Part shown: positions 38,792-47,294 of the stretch, piece after piece
How the letters are laid out: the number at the start of each line of letters is the position of its first letter
How positions within the stretch are numbered: position 1 is the stretch's first letter
Assembly (NCBI RefSeq): GCF_002939385.1
Contig: NZ_MULI01000014.1
Coordinates: 1-64,000 of the forward strand
DNA length: 64,000 bases
Reading direction: 5' to 3'
Origin: Streptomyces sp. MH60
GTDB lineage: Bacteria; Actinomycetota; Actinomycetes; Streptomycetales; Streptomycetaceae
Program-made: the position numbers and the translations under genes
Notes under the pieces: model-generated
Databases searched by the model: none
What the model was told of the DNA's origin: nothing
Seen by the model: the letters and a program-made list of their open reading frames with translations, nothing else

Positions 38792-38920
38792 CCTGGGGGC
38801 TGCGCCCCCAGGCCCCCTTTTCGGCCCGGACGGCCTCGTCATCGAGCGCCGGACGGGCTGGTGGGGTCCGTCTGCGCCAGCCGAGGCGCGGGCTCGGTTT
38901 CAGACGCCGGACGGGCTGGT
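38792..38920. repeat. Hairpin and 16-bp direct repeats of a dispersed Streptomyces element
   Basis: A hairpin (CCTGGGGGC, loop TGC, GCCCCCAGG; 38792-38812) lies downstream of the minus-strand SGNH gene and may terminate it. CGCCGGACGGGCTGGT occurs at 38847-38862 and again at 38905-38920, the second copy inside the end of that gene. Such GCCGGACGGGCTG units are scattered through Streptomyces intergenic DNA. Confidence 0.6.
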
Positions 38921-39922
38921 CGGTTCCGCCTCCGTCACCCGGCGCCGCCTGCGGCGTTTCAGTAGCGCCCAGGGTCCCCGCGGTCCCGTGGGCATCGCGG
39001 CGGCGACCTCCGTGCCGGCCTCGGACGCCGCCTCCGCGGCCGCCCTGGCCACCGGCAGGAAGCCCTCGCGGCGCAGCGCGTCCGGGTGCTCCTCCTCGGC
39101 CGGCCAGAGGCCGAGCGCGGCGCACACCGACGGCAGTACGGCCATCGCGGCGGTCGCGTACCCCTCGGCGGAGGGGTGGTAGTTGTCGGGGCCGAACAGC
39201 TCACGCGGGTTCTGCGCGAACTCCGGGCCCAGCAGATCGCCCAGCGACACCGTGCGCCCGCCCTGCTCGACGACGCCGATGGTCTGCGCCGCCGCGAGCT
39301 GCCGCGAGGCCCGCCGGGCCAGCCAGCGCAGCGGTTGCCGCACCCGCTCGATCGTGCCCAGGTCCGGACAGGTGCCGACCACCACCTCCGCGCCGGCCGT
39401 GCGCAGCCGCCGTACCGCCCCGGACAGGTGCCGCACCGAGCGGGTCGGCGGCATCCGATGGGTGACGTCGTTGGCGCCGACCATGATCACGCAGATGTCC
39501 GGCACCCGGCCGGGATCCGCGAGCACCAGCGCCACCTGCCGGTCCAGGTCGTCCGAGCACGCCCCCGGCTGCGCGACCGACCCCAGCCGCACCGGCCGCT
39601 CCGCCACCGCCGCGAGCCCCGACGCCAGCAGCGCGCCCGGCGTCTGCCCGGCCCGGTGGACGCCCTGCCCGGCGGCCGTGGAGTCGCCCAGCATCATCAG
39701 CCGCAGCGGGGGATCACCGGCCGTCGGCAGGGTGCCGCCGTACAGCCCCTGCGCGTTCGGCACCCGGGTCGGCGTGCCCACGCCCACCCGGCGCCTGGCC
39801 AGCTGCACCTCCGCCACCACCAGACCGACCGCCGCCGCCCCCGCCAGCCCGATACCGCCGCCGCCGTACGCCGCGCCGGCCGCGATCCGCCGCGCCACCC
39901 GCGCCCTCGACATGCTCGTCAT
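38900..39922 (-). CDS. SGNH/GDSL-family hydrolase, membrane anchored
   Basis: 340 residues. An N-terminal hydrophobic helix (GIGLAGAAAVGLVVAEV) acts as anchor or signal. The SGNH blocks follow: MMLGDSTAAGQGV (nucleophile Ser), a Gly block, VIMVGANDVTH (Asn block), and DNYHPSAEGYATAA carrying the Asp-His pair. It is an exported lipase or esterase of unknown substrate. ATG 39922 is chosen; GGAGGAGG lies about 12 nt upstream. An ATG at 39913 is also possible. Confidence 0.88.
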   Translation of the reverse strand: MTSMSRARVARRIAAGAAYGGGGIGLAGAAAVGLVVAEVQLARRRVGVGTPTRVPNAQGLYGGTLPTAGDPPLRLMMLGDSTAAGQGVHRAGQTPGALLASGLAAVAERPVRLGSVAQPGACSDDLDRQVALVLADPGRVPDICVIMVGANDVTHRMPPTRSVRHLSGAVRRLRTAGAEVVVGTCPDLGTIERVRQPLRWLARRASRQLAAAQTIGVVEQGGRTVSLGDLLGPEFAQNPRELFGPDNYHPSAEGYATAAMAVLPSVCAALGLWPAEEEHPDALRREGFLPVARAAAEAASEAGTEVAAAMPTGPRGPWALLKRRRRRRVTEAEPTSPSGV

Positions 39923-40089
39923 GCGTCGCCGCCACCTCCTCCAACCCGTACACCCACTCCTTGCCCCGTACGGACGGTCGCCCAATCTCAACGCAGGGTG
40001 AACGACCGTCACGGGGCAGCCGCGGGCCCGCAGGCCATAGGCTGGCCGTACCGATATCGACCCCTCATTTGCGGCATCCGGAGACCACG

Positions 40090-41475
40090 GTGCAATTCCA
40101 CGACTCGATGATCAGCCTCGTCGGCAACACCCCGCTGGTGCGGCTCAACAGCGTGACCAAGGGGGTCAGGGCCACCGTCCTGGCCAAGGTGGAGTACTTC
40201 AACCCGGGCGGCTCGGTGAAGGACCGCATCGCCCTGCGCATGATCGAGGCCGCGGAGAAGAGCGGAGAGCTGCAGCCGGGCGGCACGATCGTCGAGCCGA
40301 CCAGCGGCAACACGGGCGTGGGGCTCGCCATCGTGGCCCAGCAGAAGGGCTACAAGTGCATCTTCGTCTGCCCCGACAAGGTGTCCACCGACAAGATCAA
40401 CGTACTGCGCGCGTACGGCGCCGAGGTCGTCGTCTGCCCGACCGCGGTCGACCCCGAGCACCCCGACTCGTACTACAACGTCTCCGACCGGCTGGTCCGC
40501 GAGACGCCGGGCGCCTGGAAGCCGGACCAGTACTCCAACCCGAACAACCCGCTCTCGCACTACCACTCCACGGGCCCCGAGCTGTGGGAGCAGACCGAGG
40601 GGAAGATCACCCACTTCGTGACCGGCGTCGGCACCGGCGGCACCATCTCCGGCACCGGCCGGTACCTGAAGGACGCCAGTGACGGCGCGGTGAAGGTGAT
40701 CGGCGCCGACCCCGAGGGCTCCGTCTACTCCGGCGGCTCCGGGCGCCCCTACCTGGTCGAGGGCGTCGGCGAGGACTTCTGGCCGACGGCGTACGACCGC
40801 GAGGTCGCGGACGAGATCGTCGCCGTCTCCGACAAGGACTCCTTCCAGATGACCCGCCGCCTCGCCAAGGAGGAGGGCCTGCTGGTGGGCGGCTCCTGCG
40901 GCATGGCGGTCGTCGCGGCCCTGGAGGTGGCGGCGCGGCTCGGCGAGGACGACGTGGTGGTCGTGCTGCTGCCGGACAGCGGGCGCGGCTACCTCAGCAA
41001 GATCTTCAACGACGAGTGGATGGCCGACTACGGCTTCCTCGAGGACGCCGGCTCCAGCGCGCGCGTCGCCGAGGTGCTGAACCACAAGGAGGGCGGCCAC
41101 ATCCCCTCCCTCGTCCACATGCACCCGGACGAGACCGTCGGCGAGGCCATCGAGGTGCTGCGCGAGTACGGCGTCTCGCAGATGCCGATCGTCAAGCCCG
41201 GCGCCGGCCACCCGGACGTGATGGCCGCCGAGGTCGTCGGTTCGGTCGTGGAGCGCGAGCTGCTGGACGCGCTGTTCGCCAAGCGTGCCTCGCTGGAGGA
41301 CCCGCTGGAGAAGCACATGTCCGCCCCGCTGCCCCAGGTCGGCTCCGGCGAGCCCGTCGCGGACCTGATGTCGGTGCTCGGCGGCGCCGACGCGGCGATC
41401 GTCCTCGTCGAGGGCAAGCCGACCGGTGTGGTGAGCCGGCAGGACCTGCTGTCCTTCCTCGCCAAGGGCAAGTAG
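40090..41475 (+). CDS. cbs: Cystathionine beta-synthase
   Basis: 461 residues. A PLP-dependent fold type II core holds the internal Lys in NPGGSVKDRIA, TSGNTGVGLA and GTGGTISGTGRY for phosphate binding. Two CBS domains close the C-terminus (from about residue 335, HMHPDETVGEAIEVLREYGVSQMPIV). It condenses serine or O-acetylserine with homocysteine or sulphide in transsulphuration. GTG 40090 is preceded by GGAG. The frame continues upstream without a plausible start. It is monocistronic. Confidence 0.93.
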   Translation: MQFHDSMISLVGNTPLVRLNSVTKGVRATVLAKVEYFNPGGSVKDRIALRMIEAAEKSGELQPGGTIVEPTSGNTGVGLAIVAQQKGYKCIFVCPDKVSTDKINVLRAYGAEVVVCPTAVDPEHPDSYYNVSDRLVRETPGAWKPDQYSNPNNPLSHYHSTGPELWEQTEGKITHFVTGVGTGGTISGTGRYLKDASDGAVKVIGADPEGSVYSGGSGRPYLVEGVGEDFWPTAYDREVADEIVAVSDKDSFQMTRRLAKEEGLLVGGSCGMAVVAALEVAARLGEDDVVVVLLPDSGRGYLSKIFNDEWMADYGFLEDAGSSARVAEVLNHKEGGHIPSLVHMHPDETVGEAIEVLREYGVSQMPIVKPGAGHPDVMAAEVVGSVVERELLDALFAKRASLEDPLEKHMSAPLPQVGSGEPVADLMSVLGGADAAIVLVEGKPTGVVSRQDLLSFLAKGK

Positions 41476-41841
41476 GGCACGGGGATCCGCGACCCGGTCC
41501 GTGATCTTCGCGGACTTCGCGGAAGTGGTACGCGCGCGTCATGTGCGCGCAGCAGTCGCTTAACACGGGACCGGCAGAGTACGGGGTGTCGGCAGGGAAG
41601 GCGGGGGCACCGCCCAGGCGTTCAGCACTGGGGGAGGCTCCCCCGACCCGCCGACACCGAACGGCGTCACGGACCTTCCGGAGCGGCTCCCGGACCTCCA
41701 AGGACGCCACGGACGCGCCGCCCCGGCCGTGAGGCCCGGCACAGCGCGCGTCCCCCGCGGGGACCGCCGTCGTCCCGCCCCCCAGCGATGGGGGTGCGGC
41801 GGTCCCCGCGCAGTCTTCCCCCTCCGGTCCTTCCGCGGCCC
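41476..41841. repeat. 366-bp non-coding gap with a dispersed GGGGGAG/CTCCCCC palindrome
   Basis: No gene is seen. GGGGGAG and CTCCCCC flank one base at 41630-41644, after TTCAGCACT. This short palindrome recurs in streptomycete intergenic DNA. A further inverted stretch (GCGCGTCATGTGCGCGC) lies near 41535. Confidence 0.5.
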
Positions 41842-42276
41842 TCAGCCCTCCCAGGCGTCGTCCCGGTCCCTGCGGCGGCGACGTCCGAACAGGTCCGGGT
41901 TGGTGCGGGCGACCTGGACCACGTTGACCCCGACGATGCCGGCCCAGGCGACCAGCATCCCCGGCAGGTGCGCCACGCCGCCGCCGATCGCGGACAGCGG
42001 GACCGCGAGCACCAGCGAGACGATGCCGAAGCCGAAGCGCTCGCCGAAGGAGTCCGTGGGCCCCGGCGACCGGCTGTCCCGGGCGGCCGTCATCTGCTGC
42101 TCGGCGAGCTGCCGGCGCACCCGGCGCTCCACCGCTCCGTCGATGCGCTGGTCGACCTTCTCCAGGAACGAGTCGACCAGCGCGGACTCGTACTCCTCAC
42201 CCAGCTCCCTGCGGGTCTGCAGGGTGGCGTCGAGTTCCTTCTTGAGGTCGGCGTCCCGCGCGTCCATTCCCGTCAT
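41842..42276 (-). CDS. Small membrane protein of unknown function
   Basis: 144 residues. A charged N-terminal half contains a coiled-coil-like stretch (DLKKELDATLQTRRELGEEYESALVDSFLEKVDQRID). Two membrane helices follow (FGFGIVSLVLAVPLSAIGGGVAHLPGMLVAWAGIVGVNVV), then a basic tail. This looks like the conserved actinobacterial 2-helix membrane family near DUF1707 proteins. The role is unknown. ATG 42276 has only a weak upstream site; ATG 42267 is possible. It is the last core gene before the terpenoid island, on the same strand as the left operon. Confidence 0.7.
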   Translation of the reverse strand: MTGMDARDADLKKELDATLQTRRELGEEYESALVDSFLEKVDQRIDGAVERRVRRQLAEQQMTAARDSRSPGPTDSFGERFGFGIVSLVLAVPLSAIGGGVAHLPGMLVAWAGIVGVNVVQVARTNPDLFGRRRRRDRDDAWEG

Positions 42277-42374
42277 GCCACTCAAGGTAGGCGGCCGGGC
42301 AGGCGGCGGCACTGGGGACAGCCCCCGTATCCGGTGGGGGTCCTCCCGTAGGGGTCCGGGAGGGCGGGGCGAGG

Positions 42375-42833
42375 TCACGCCCGCCCGGTTCCCCCGGTGC
42401 TCGCGGCGTGGACCTGGCGGACGAAGCGCCGTTGCCAGGGCACCTCCACGGCACGGGGGTGGTAGTTGCGCCGCACCCACTTGACCGCCTCCTTGGGGTC
42501 CATGCCCTCGAAGACGCAGAGCGCCGACAGCGCGGTACCGGTCCGGCCGATGCCGCCACCGCAGCAGACCTCCACGCGCTCGCCCGGCGCGCGCTCGTAG
42601 GCGTCGCGGAGCGTGCGCATCGCGTCCATCGGGTCGGCGGGGAGCCAGAAGTCCCGCCAGGGCACCCAGACCGACTCCCACGGCGGGCTGGGCGGCTCGT
42701 GATCCGTCAGGTGCACAGTGAACGTCGGCGTCTGTCCCTCCGGCAGGTCGTAACGGAGGCCGCGTCCCCTGAGCCTGCGGCCCGAGGGCAGCTCAACCAG
42801 CTTGGGGGTGTCAGCGTTCCATAACTCGGTCAT
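42375..42833 (-). CDS. CX5R protein-tyrosine/dual-specificity phosphatase
   Basis: 152 residues. The active-site loop reads VEVCCGGGIGRTGTA, giving C91-x5-R97, with a general-acid candidate in the preceding VHLTDHEP segment. The family removes phosphate from tyrosine, serine/threonine or small phosphorylated metabolites. Its ATG overlaps the TGA of the flippase-like gene, so it is translationally coupled to the terpenoid operon. It could be a core gene captured by the operon or a pathway enzyme that removes a phosphate; the overlap favours co-expression. A long frame extends upstream but lies over the flippase gene and is not coding. Confidence 0.8.
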   Translation of the reverse strand: MTELWNADTPKLVELPSGRRLRGRGLRYDLPEGQTPTFTVHLTDHEPPSPPWESVWVPWRDFWLPADPMDAMRTLRDAYERAPGERVEVCCGGGIGRTGTALSALCVFEGMDPKEAVKWVRRNYHPRAVEVPWQRRFVRQVHAASTGGTGRA

Positions 42834-43798
42834 CCTGAATCCTGTTCCGATCGGTCGCGTAGCAATGAATTGCCGGCCATTGTCATCATCCCCAGAGGAA
42901 TCTGCGGAAGCACTTGTTGGGCATGGAAGACCAGTGCGAAGGCCAACCCTTCCGCCTGACCGAGGACGCCCGCCGTCGCGCCCAGGACCGCCGCCTCGAA
43001 GGTGCCCAGCTGCCCCGGCAGCGTCGGCAGGATGTTGGACACCTCGATCGACAGCAGGACGAGCACCAGCACGGCCGCCGACAGCTCCAGGCCCAGGGCT
43101 TTCGCGACGGCCGTCGCCGCCACGAGGTCGAGCCCCCGGGTGGCGACCCCGGCCGCGCCCACCTCGCAGAAGACCCGCGGGTGGCGCACCGGCCCGAGCG
43201 AGGTGCGGGCGTCGAAGACGATCCGCCTCAGCCGGCCCTCCCGTGCCGGGCCGGAAGGCGTGCGCGCGACCCGCACGATCAGCACGGACTCCGCCGTCAG
43301 CACCGCCAGGTACGCCCAGGCGACGGCCACGGCCCAGCCGGGTACTCCACTGCCCGGCCACCAGAGGACCACCAGGAACGGCACCAGGCCGAGGCTGGAG
43401 AAGAACTTGCGGACCAGCATGAGCGTGACGGTCACCGTCCGCGTCACCCCCTCGCGCAGGAGGTAACCGACCCGGACGAATTCACCGACCCCCTCCGGGC
43501 TGACGGCCGCCGCGGCCTGGACGGCGAACTCGATCCGCACCAGCAGGGGGAACCGGATCCGGGACTCGGTGAACATCGCGTTCCAGCCGAGTGCCCTGGT
43601 CACCTGGGAGACCACGTTGGCCAGTACGGCCACGGCCAGCCAGCGAGGGTCGGCCGCGGCCAGCGCCGTCCACAGGTGGTCGGGATCCATGCCCCGCAGG
43701 GTGAAGACCAGGCTGACGGCCACCGCGGCGAACAGCAGGCCCCGGACCACCCGGTCGCGCGTGCCGCGGTTCTTGGGCGTCGGTGCGGCCGAGGTCAC
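42830..43798 (-). CDS. Flippase-like membrane protein (UPF0104/LPG synthase TM-type)
   Basis: 322 residues with about eight hydrophobic helices, from VRGLLFAAVAVSLVFTL to FALVFHAQQVLPQIPLGMMTM. It contains the family hallmarks SQVTRALGWNAMF and LPGQLGTFEAAVLGATAGVLG. Relatives translocate lipids or lipid-linked molecules or form the membrane part of MprF. In this operon it may move or hold a hydrophobic terpenoid or a phosphorylated lipid; this is inference. GTG 43798 overlaps the stop of the dikinase (GTGA). The stop overlaps the phosphatase start (ATGA). Confidence 0.82.
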   Translation of the reverse strand: MTSAAPTPKNRGTRDRVVRGLLFAAVAVSLVFTLRGMDPDHLWTALAAADPRWLAVAVLANVVSQVTRALGWNAMFTESRIRFPLLVRIEFAVQAAAAVSPEGVGEFVRVGYLLREGVTRTVTVTLMLVRKFFSSLGLVPFLVVLWWPGSGVPGWAVAVAWAYLAVLTAESVLIVRVARTPSGPAREGRLRRIVFDARTSLGPVRHPRVFCEVGAAGVATRGLDLVAATAVAKALGLELSAAVLVLVLLSIEVSNILPTLPGQLGTFEAAVLGATAGVLGQAEGLAFALVFHAQQVLPQIPLGMMTMAGNSLLRDRSEQDSG

Positions 43799-46173
43799 GC
43801 TTCCCCCAGCAGCCGGACGGTGCCGGAGTCGCCGTCGACGGTCAGCATGTTCCCCGTGACGATCCGCGACGTCGCGGTCCTCACGCCCATCACCGCCGGA
43901 ATGCCGTACTCGCGTGCCACCACCGAGCCGTGCGACAGCGCGCCCCCGACGTCGGCCACCACCGCTCCGACGCGGGCCAGGAGCGGTGCCCAGGCCGGCG
44001 TCACCTGACGGACGACGAGGATCTCTCCCCGCTCCAGCGCGTCCGCCTCCGCGATCTCGTGGACGACCCGGGCCCGGCCGGTGTAGCTGCCCGGGCTCAC
44101 CGCGGATCCGCTCAGGCCGTCCTCCCGCTCCTCCTGGCGCTCCACCCCGAAGAGCGCCAGGGAGGTGATGTCCGTCCCGAAGAGCATGATCCGGGCGTCG
44201 GCGGGGACCACGTCGGGCGGGTTGAGCCGCCGCTGCCACTGGCGCCGCAGTCGGCGCTCGCTGACCAGGTCGCGCCAGTGGGCGTCGCCGGCGCCCGTGC
44301 TCACCCAGCCGCTCAGTTCCTCTCCGGTCAGGTAGAAGACGTCGTCGTCGGCGTCGAGCAGGCCGGCGCGCACCAGCCGGCCGCCGAGTTCGAGGTATCC
44401 CGCCCGCATGAACGGCCAGCCCAGCGTGAAGTGGTGCAGTGCCTCGTCCCGTACGCCGCTCCAGTGGTGCGCCCAGCGGTAGATCCGCAGCCGTGTCCGG
44501 CCCAGTGGCCCGCGTCCGAGCCGGCGGACCGGATCGCCGTCGCCACCGGACCCGGGTAACGGCGCCCGGGTGCCCGGCTCCCCGCCGTCGCGGCGGCCGG
44601 CGACCACCGAGCGGAGCATCGAGGGGTCGTCGATCGCGGTGGCCTCGGCCGGGTCGAGGCTGTACACCAGGTGACCGAACCGCTCCAGGTACTCGCGGAG
44701 CAGTTCCTCCTCCGCCGCCGGATCGGCCGCCGCGATCCGCTCCAGGGCCCGATCGGCCTGGTGGGCGAGTCGTTCCCCGCCCACGAGCAGGGAGCCCGCC
44801 GTCAGTCCCGCGGTGCGGCGGCCGCCGCGTGCCAGGACCGCGTCCAGTAGCCACTCGGAGGTGTTCCAGTGCCAGGCGAGGCCACCGATCACCGCCCAGT
44901 AACGGGCGCTCAGCTCCTCCACGGTCCGGATCCGCCGCAACACCTCGACCGGCGCAAGGTCGGCGAGCGGCGTGTCCCGCGCCCGCTCCAGGCCGTCCCG
45001 GAGCGCGGGCAGCACTTCGCCGCGCCAGCGTCGCTCGACGCGCGAGAGGTGGAAGCCCAGCCACCGGGCGGTGAGCCGCAGGGTGCGCAGCGGATGCCGG
45101 GACAGGGGGAAGTCGAACCGCAGGTAGGCGAAGCCGTTGACGGTTCCGTGCATCGGCTCCGGGATCAGCGGGCTTCGCCTGCGCAGCGCGGTGGGACCAC
45201 CCCAGTTGGTCGCCCACCGGTCGATCAGCGTCGGGAAGAGGGTGCTCGCGAAGAGCGGGGAGAGCGGATCGGACAACCACGAGTCGCAGATGCTCATCCG
45301 GGCCCACCGTGCCCCGGGAAGCTCGCTCACCCAGTCGCCGAAGCGCGTCGGATGCGGGACGGCGGCGGTGATCGGACGGGCCTGCAGCACATGCAGTCCG
45401 TCGTCGTCCAGGGCCCATTCGATGTCCTGCGGCCCGCCCAGTGCCTCCTCCACCGCCAGCGCGGTCCGCACCAGTGCGCGGAGGGGACCCGAACGCCCCG
45501 CCGACTCGCCCATCCGTTCCCCGAACGAGTTGCTGAACGCGGGCGCGTGCGGCTCGCGACGGGAGAACGCCGCCCGGCTCGGCTCCACGAGCCCGTCGAC
45601 GAGCCGGGTGCCGAGTCCCTCGACCGCCTCCACGAGAACCAGGTGATCGGCCCGTGCCACCGGTCCCTCGGCCGTGAACACCACTCCGGCCCAGGTCGGC
45701 GCCACCATCGCCTGCACCACGACGGCCATCGCCGGGGCCTCGTCGTCCACACCGATCCGGCCGCGGTAGGCCTCGGCGCCGGCGGAGTGCCGGGAGCGCC
45801 GGCAGCGGCCGACGGCGGCCAGCAGTTCCTCGAAGGTGCGGACCCCGAGCACGCTCTCGTACTGGCCGGCGGCGCTGCTCGTCGTGCCGTCCTCGCTGGT
45901 GGCCGACGACCGCACGGCGACGCCGTGCGGGGCGTGCAGGGTCTCCCAGCGGGCTCGCGCCCGGGCGACCGCGTCGGGCAGCAGCCCCGATCTCCCGGCG
46001 TCCTCCTCCTCCGCCCCGTCCGCGGAGGCGGCGAACGCGTCCACCGTGAGACAGAATCCGGGGGGCACCGGGAATCCCGCCGCCACCAGCCGGCCCAGTC
46101 CCCTGGCCTTGCCCCCGACCTGCTCCAGGGGCAGCTCGGCGGCCTCGATCAGATCCACGACGTCCTCAGCCAC
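43795..46173 (-). CDS. Rifampin-phosphotransferase/PEP-synthase-like dikinase
   Basis: 792 residues. The N-terminal ~330 form the PPDK/PEP synthase ATP-grasp domain (VGGKARGLGRLVAAGFPVPPGF, VAVRSSATSEDGTTSSAAGQYESVLGV, DIEWALDDDGLHVLQARPI). A ~370-residue middle region rich in Trp and Arg would bind the acceptor. The C-terminal swivelling domain carries the phosphohistidine in GGALSHGSVVAREYGIPAV (H748). This is the order of rifampin phosphotransferase, which transfers the ATP beta-phosphate to a hydroxyl group. In a terpenoid operon it may phosphorylate a pathway alcohol. GTG 46173 overlaps the upstream stop by 8 nt. Codon 539 is TTA (44559-44557). Confidence 0.85.
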   Translation of the reverse strand: MAEDVVDLIEAAELPLEQVGGKARGLGRLVAAGFPVPPGFCLTVDAFAASADGAEEEDAGRSGLLPDAVARARARWETLHAPHGVAVRSSATSEDGTTSSAAGQYESVLGVRTFEELLAAVGRCRRSRHSAGAEAYRGRIGVDDEAPAMAVVVQAMVAPTWAGVVFTAEGPVARADHLVLVEAVEGLGTRLVDGLVEPSRAAFSRREPHAPAFSNSFGERMGESAGRSGPLRALVRTALAVEEALGGPQDIEWALDDDGLHVLQARPITAAVPHPTRFGDWVSELPGARWARMSICDSWLSDPLSPLFASTLFPTLIDRWATNWGGPTALRRRSPLIPEPMHGTVNGFAYLRFDFPLSRHPLRTLRLTARWLGFHLSRVERRWRGEVLPALRDGLERARDTPLADLAPVEVLRRIRTVEELSARYWAVIGGLAWHWNTSEWLLDAVLARGGRRTAGLTAGSLLVGGERLAHQADRALERIAAADPAAEEELLREYLERFGHLVYSLDPAEATAIDDPSMLRSVVAGRRDGGEPGTRAPLPGSGGDGDPVRRLGRGPLGRTRLRIYRWAHHWSGVRDEALHHFTLGWPFMRAGYLELGGRLVRAGLLDADDDVFYLTGEELSGWVSTGAGDAHWRDLVSERRLRRQWQRRLNPPDVVPADARIMLFGTDITSLALFGVERQEEREDGLSGSAVSPGSYTGRARVVHEIAEADALERGEILVVRQVTPAWAPLLARVGAVVADVGGALSHGSVVAREYGIPAVMGVRTATSRIVTGNMLTVDGDSGTVRLLGEA

Positions 46174-47248
46174 GCTGCGCCAACTCCACCCACTGTTGGT
46201 AGAACCGCCTGAACCGCCGGACCGCCTCGTCCCCGGGCACGTAGATGCCGTGCCGGTCCCCCGGCAGCAGGGTGTCGAAGACCGGGAGGTCCTGGCGTGC
46301 GGCCACCTGCACCTCGGCGCGGTGGACCAGCGAGCGCAGCCACCCGACGATCCCCGCACCGTCGGCGTCCACGGCCGCGTTGATGTGCTGGACGCTGTGG
46401 TGCTCCCCGATCGGGGTGACGGCGAGGACCATCCGGTACAGGCGCCGGCCGTCGGCGAAGTACTCGATCTCCTGGCAGCTCGCCCAGCCGCGCAGCCGCA
46501 GGGTGAACTCGTCGGCGTTGAGTCCGAACGCGTTGGACACCGTGCCCAGCGGTCCCCGGTACGAGGGCCAGGTCAGGGTCGCGTCGCAGCGGTCCTCCGG
46601 GCCGCCGCCGGCCGCCGTCGCGCCGCCGTCCGCCGTACCCGGCGCGGCGCCGCTCAGCGCCTTCCCGCCGGCGGCGGGGAAGGTGATCCGGGCCTCTCCG
46701 GCCACCGTCAGCCCGTGCAGGGCCACCAGGTGGTCGGGATCGTAGGTGTTCTCCAGGATCCGCCGGGTGGTGGCCCTGGTCGGGTCGGCCAGGCGGAAGC
46801 CGCGGATACCCGGGAACCGGCGGGCATCGAGTCCCGGCAGGTCCGGCGGTTCGTAGCGGGGTGGGCCGGCCCCGTACCACACCCACACGTAGCCGGAGCA
46901 CTCGCGCGTGGGCAGTGCGGTGACGGCGGCCCGGGCCGGCGGGCGCCTCCCCGGCACCGAGACGCACGCCCCGGACCCGTCGAACCGCCATCGGTGGAAG
47001 GGGCATTCCAGGGTGCCGTCGACCACCCGGCCGCCGAACAGGGCGGCGCCCGCGTGCGGGCAGACCGCACCCTGCACATGAGCCTGGCCGTCCTCGCCGC
47101 GCCAGGCGACGTGGGCGGTGCCGAACAGGGTGGCCCGGCGAGGCCCGGTCCTCAGCTCGGCCGAGGGGAGCGCGACGTACCAGCCTGAGGCGAGGTTGGT
47201 GACCGGCCGGGCCGACGCGGCCAGGCGTTCCGACGTCTTCCGCCTCAT
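46166..47248 (-). CDS. Rieske non-heme iron oxygenase (third of three)
   Basis: 360 residues. The Rieske [2Fe-2S] ligands are CPH (in VCPHAGAALFGG) and CPFH (in LECPFHRWRFDG). The catalytic iron site is ENTYDPDHLVALHG, giving D-x2-H-x4-H. The C-terminal domain is the steroid/terpene-type START-like fold. It would oxidise a pathway intermediate using O2 and electrons from an unlinked ferredoxin system. GAGGGGAAG precedes ATG 47248; a 46-nt gap separates it from the second Rieske gene, the longest gap among the three. Its stop overlaps the dikinase start. Confidence 0.9.
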   Translation of the reverse strand: MRRKTSERLAASARPVTNLASGWYVALPSAELRTGPRRATLFGTAHVAWRGEDGQAHVQGAVCPHAGAALFGGRVVDGTLECPFHRWRFDGSGACVSVPGRRPPARAAVTALPTRECSGYVWVWYGAGPPRYEPPDLPGLDARRFPGIRGFRLADPTRATTRRILENTYDPDHLVALHGLTVAGEARITFPAAGGKALSGAAPGTADGGATAAGGGPEDRCDATLTWPSYRGPLGTVSNAFGLNADEFTLRLRGWASCQEIEYFADGRRLYRMVLAVTPIGEHHSVQHINAAVDADGAGIVGWLRSLVHRAEVQVAARQDLPVFDTLLPGDRHGIYVPGDEAVRRFRRFYQQWVELAQRG

Positions 47249-47294
47249 CCGCTCTTCCCCTCGTCGATCCGCCGCCGGTCCCGCGTCGTGTCCC

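Noticed and set aside
42375..43361. Longer 328-codon version of the CX5R phosphatase
   Set aside because: The extra N-terminus overlaps the flippase gene and is low-complexity. The ATGA start at 42833 fits the family length.
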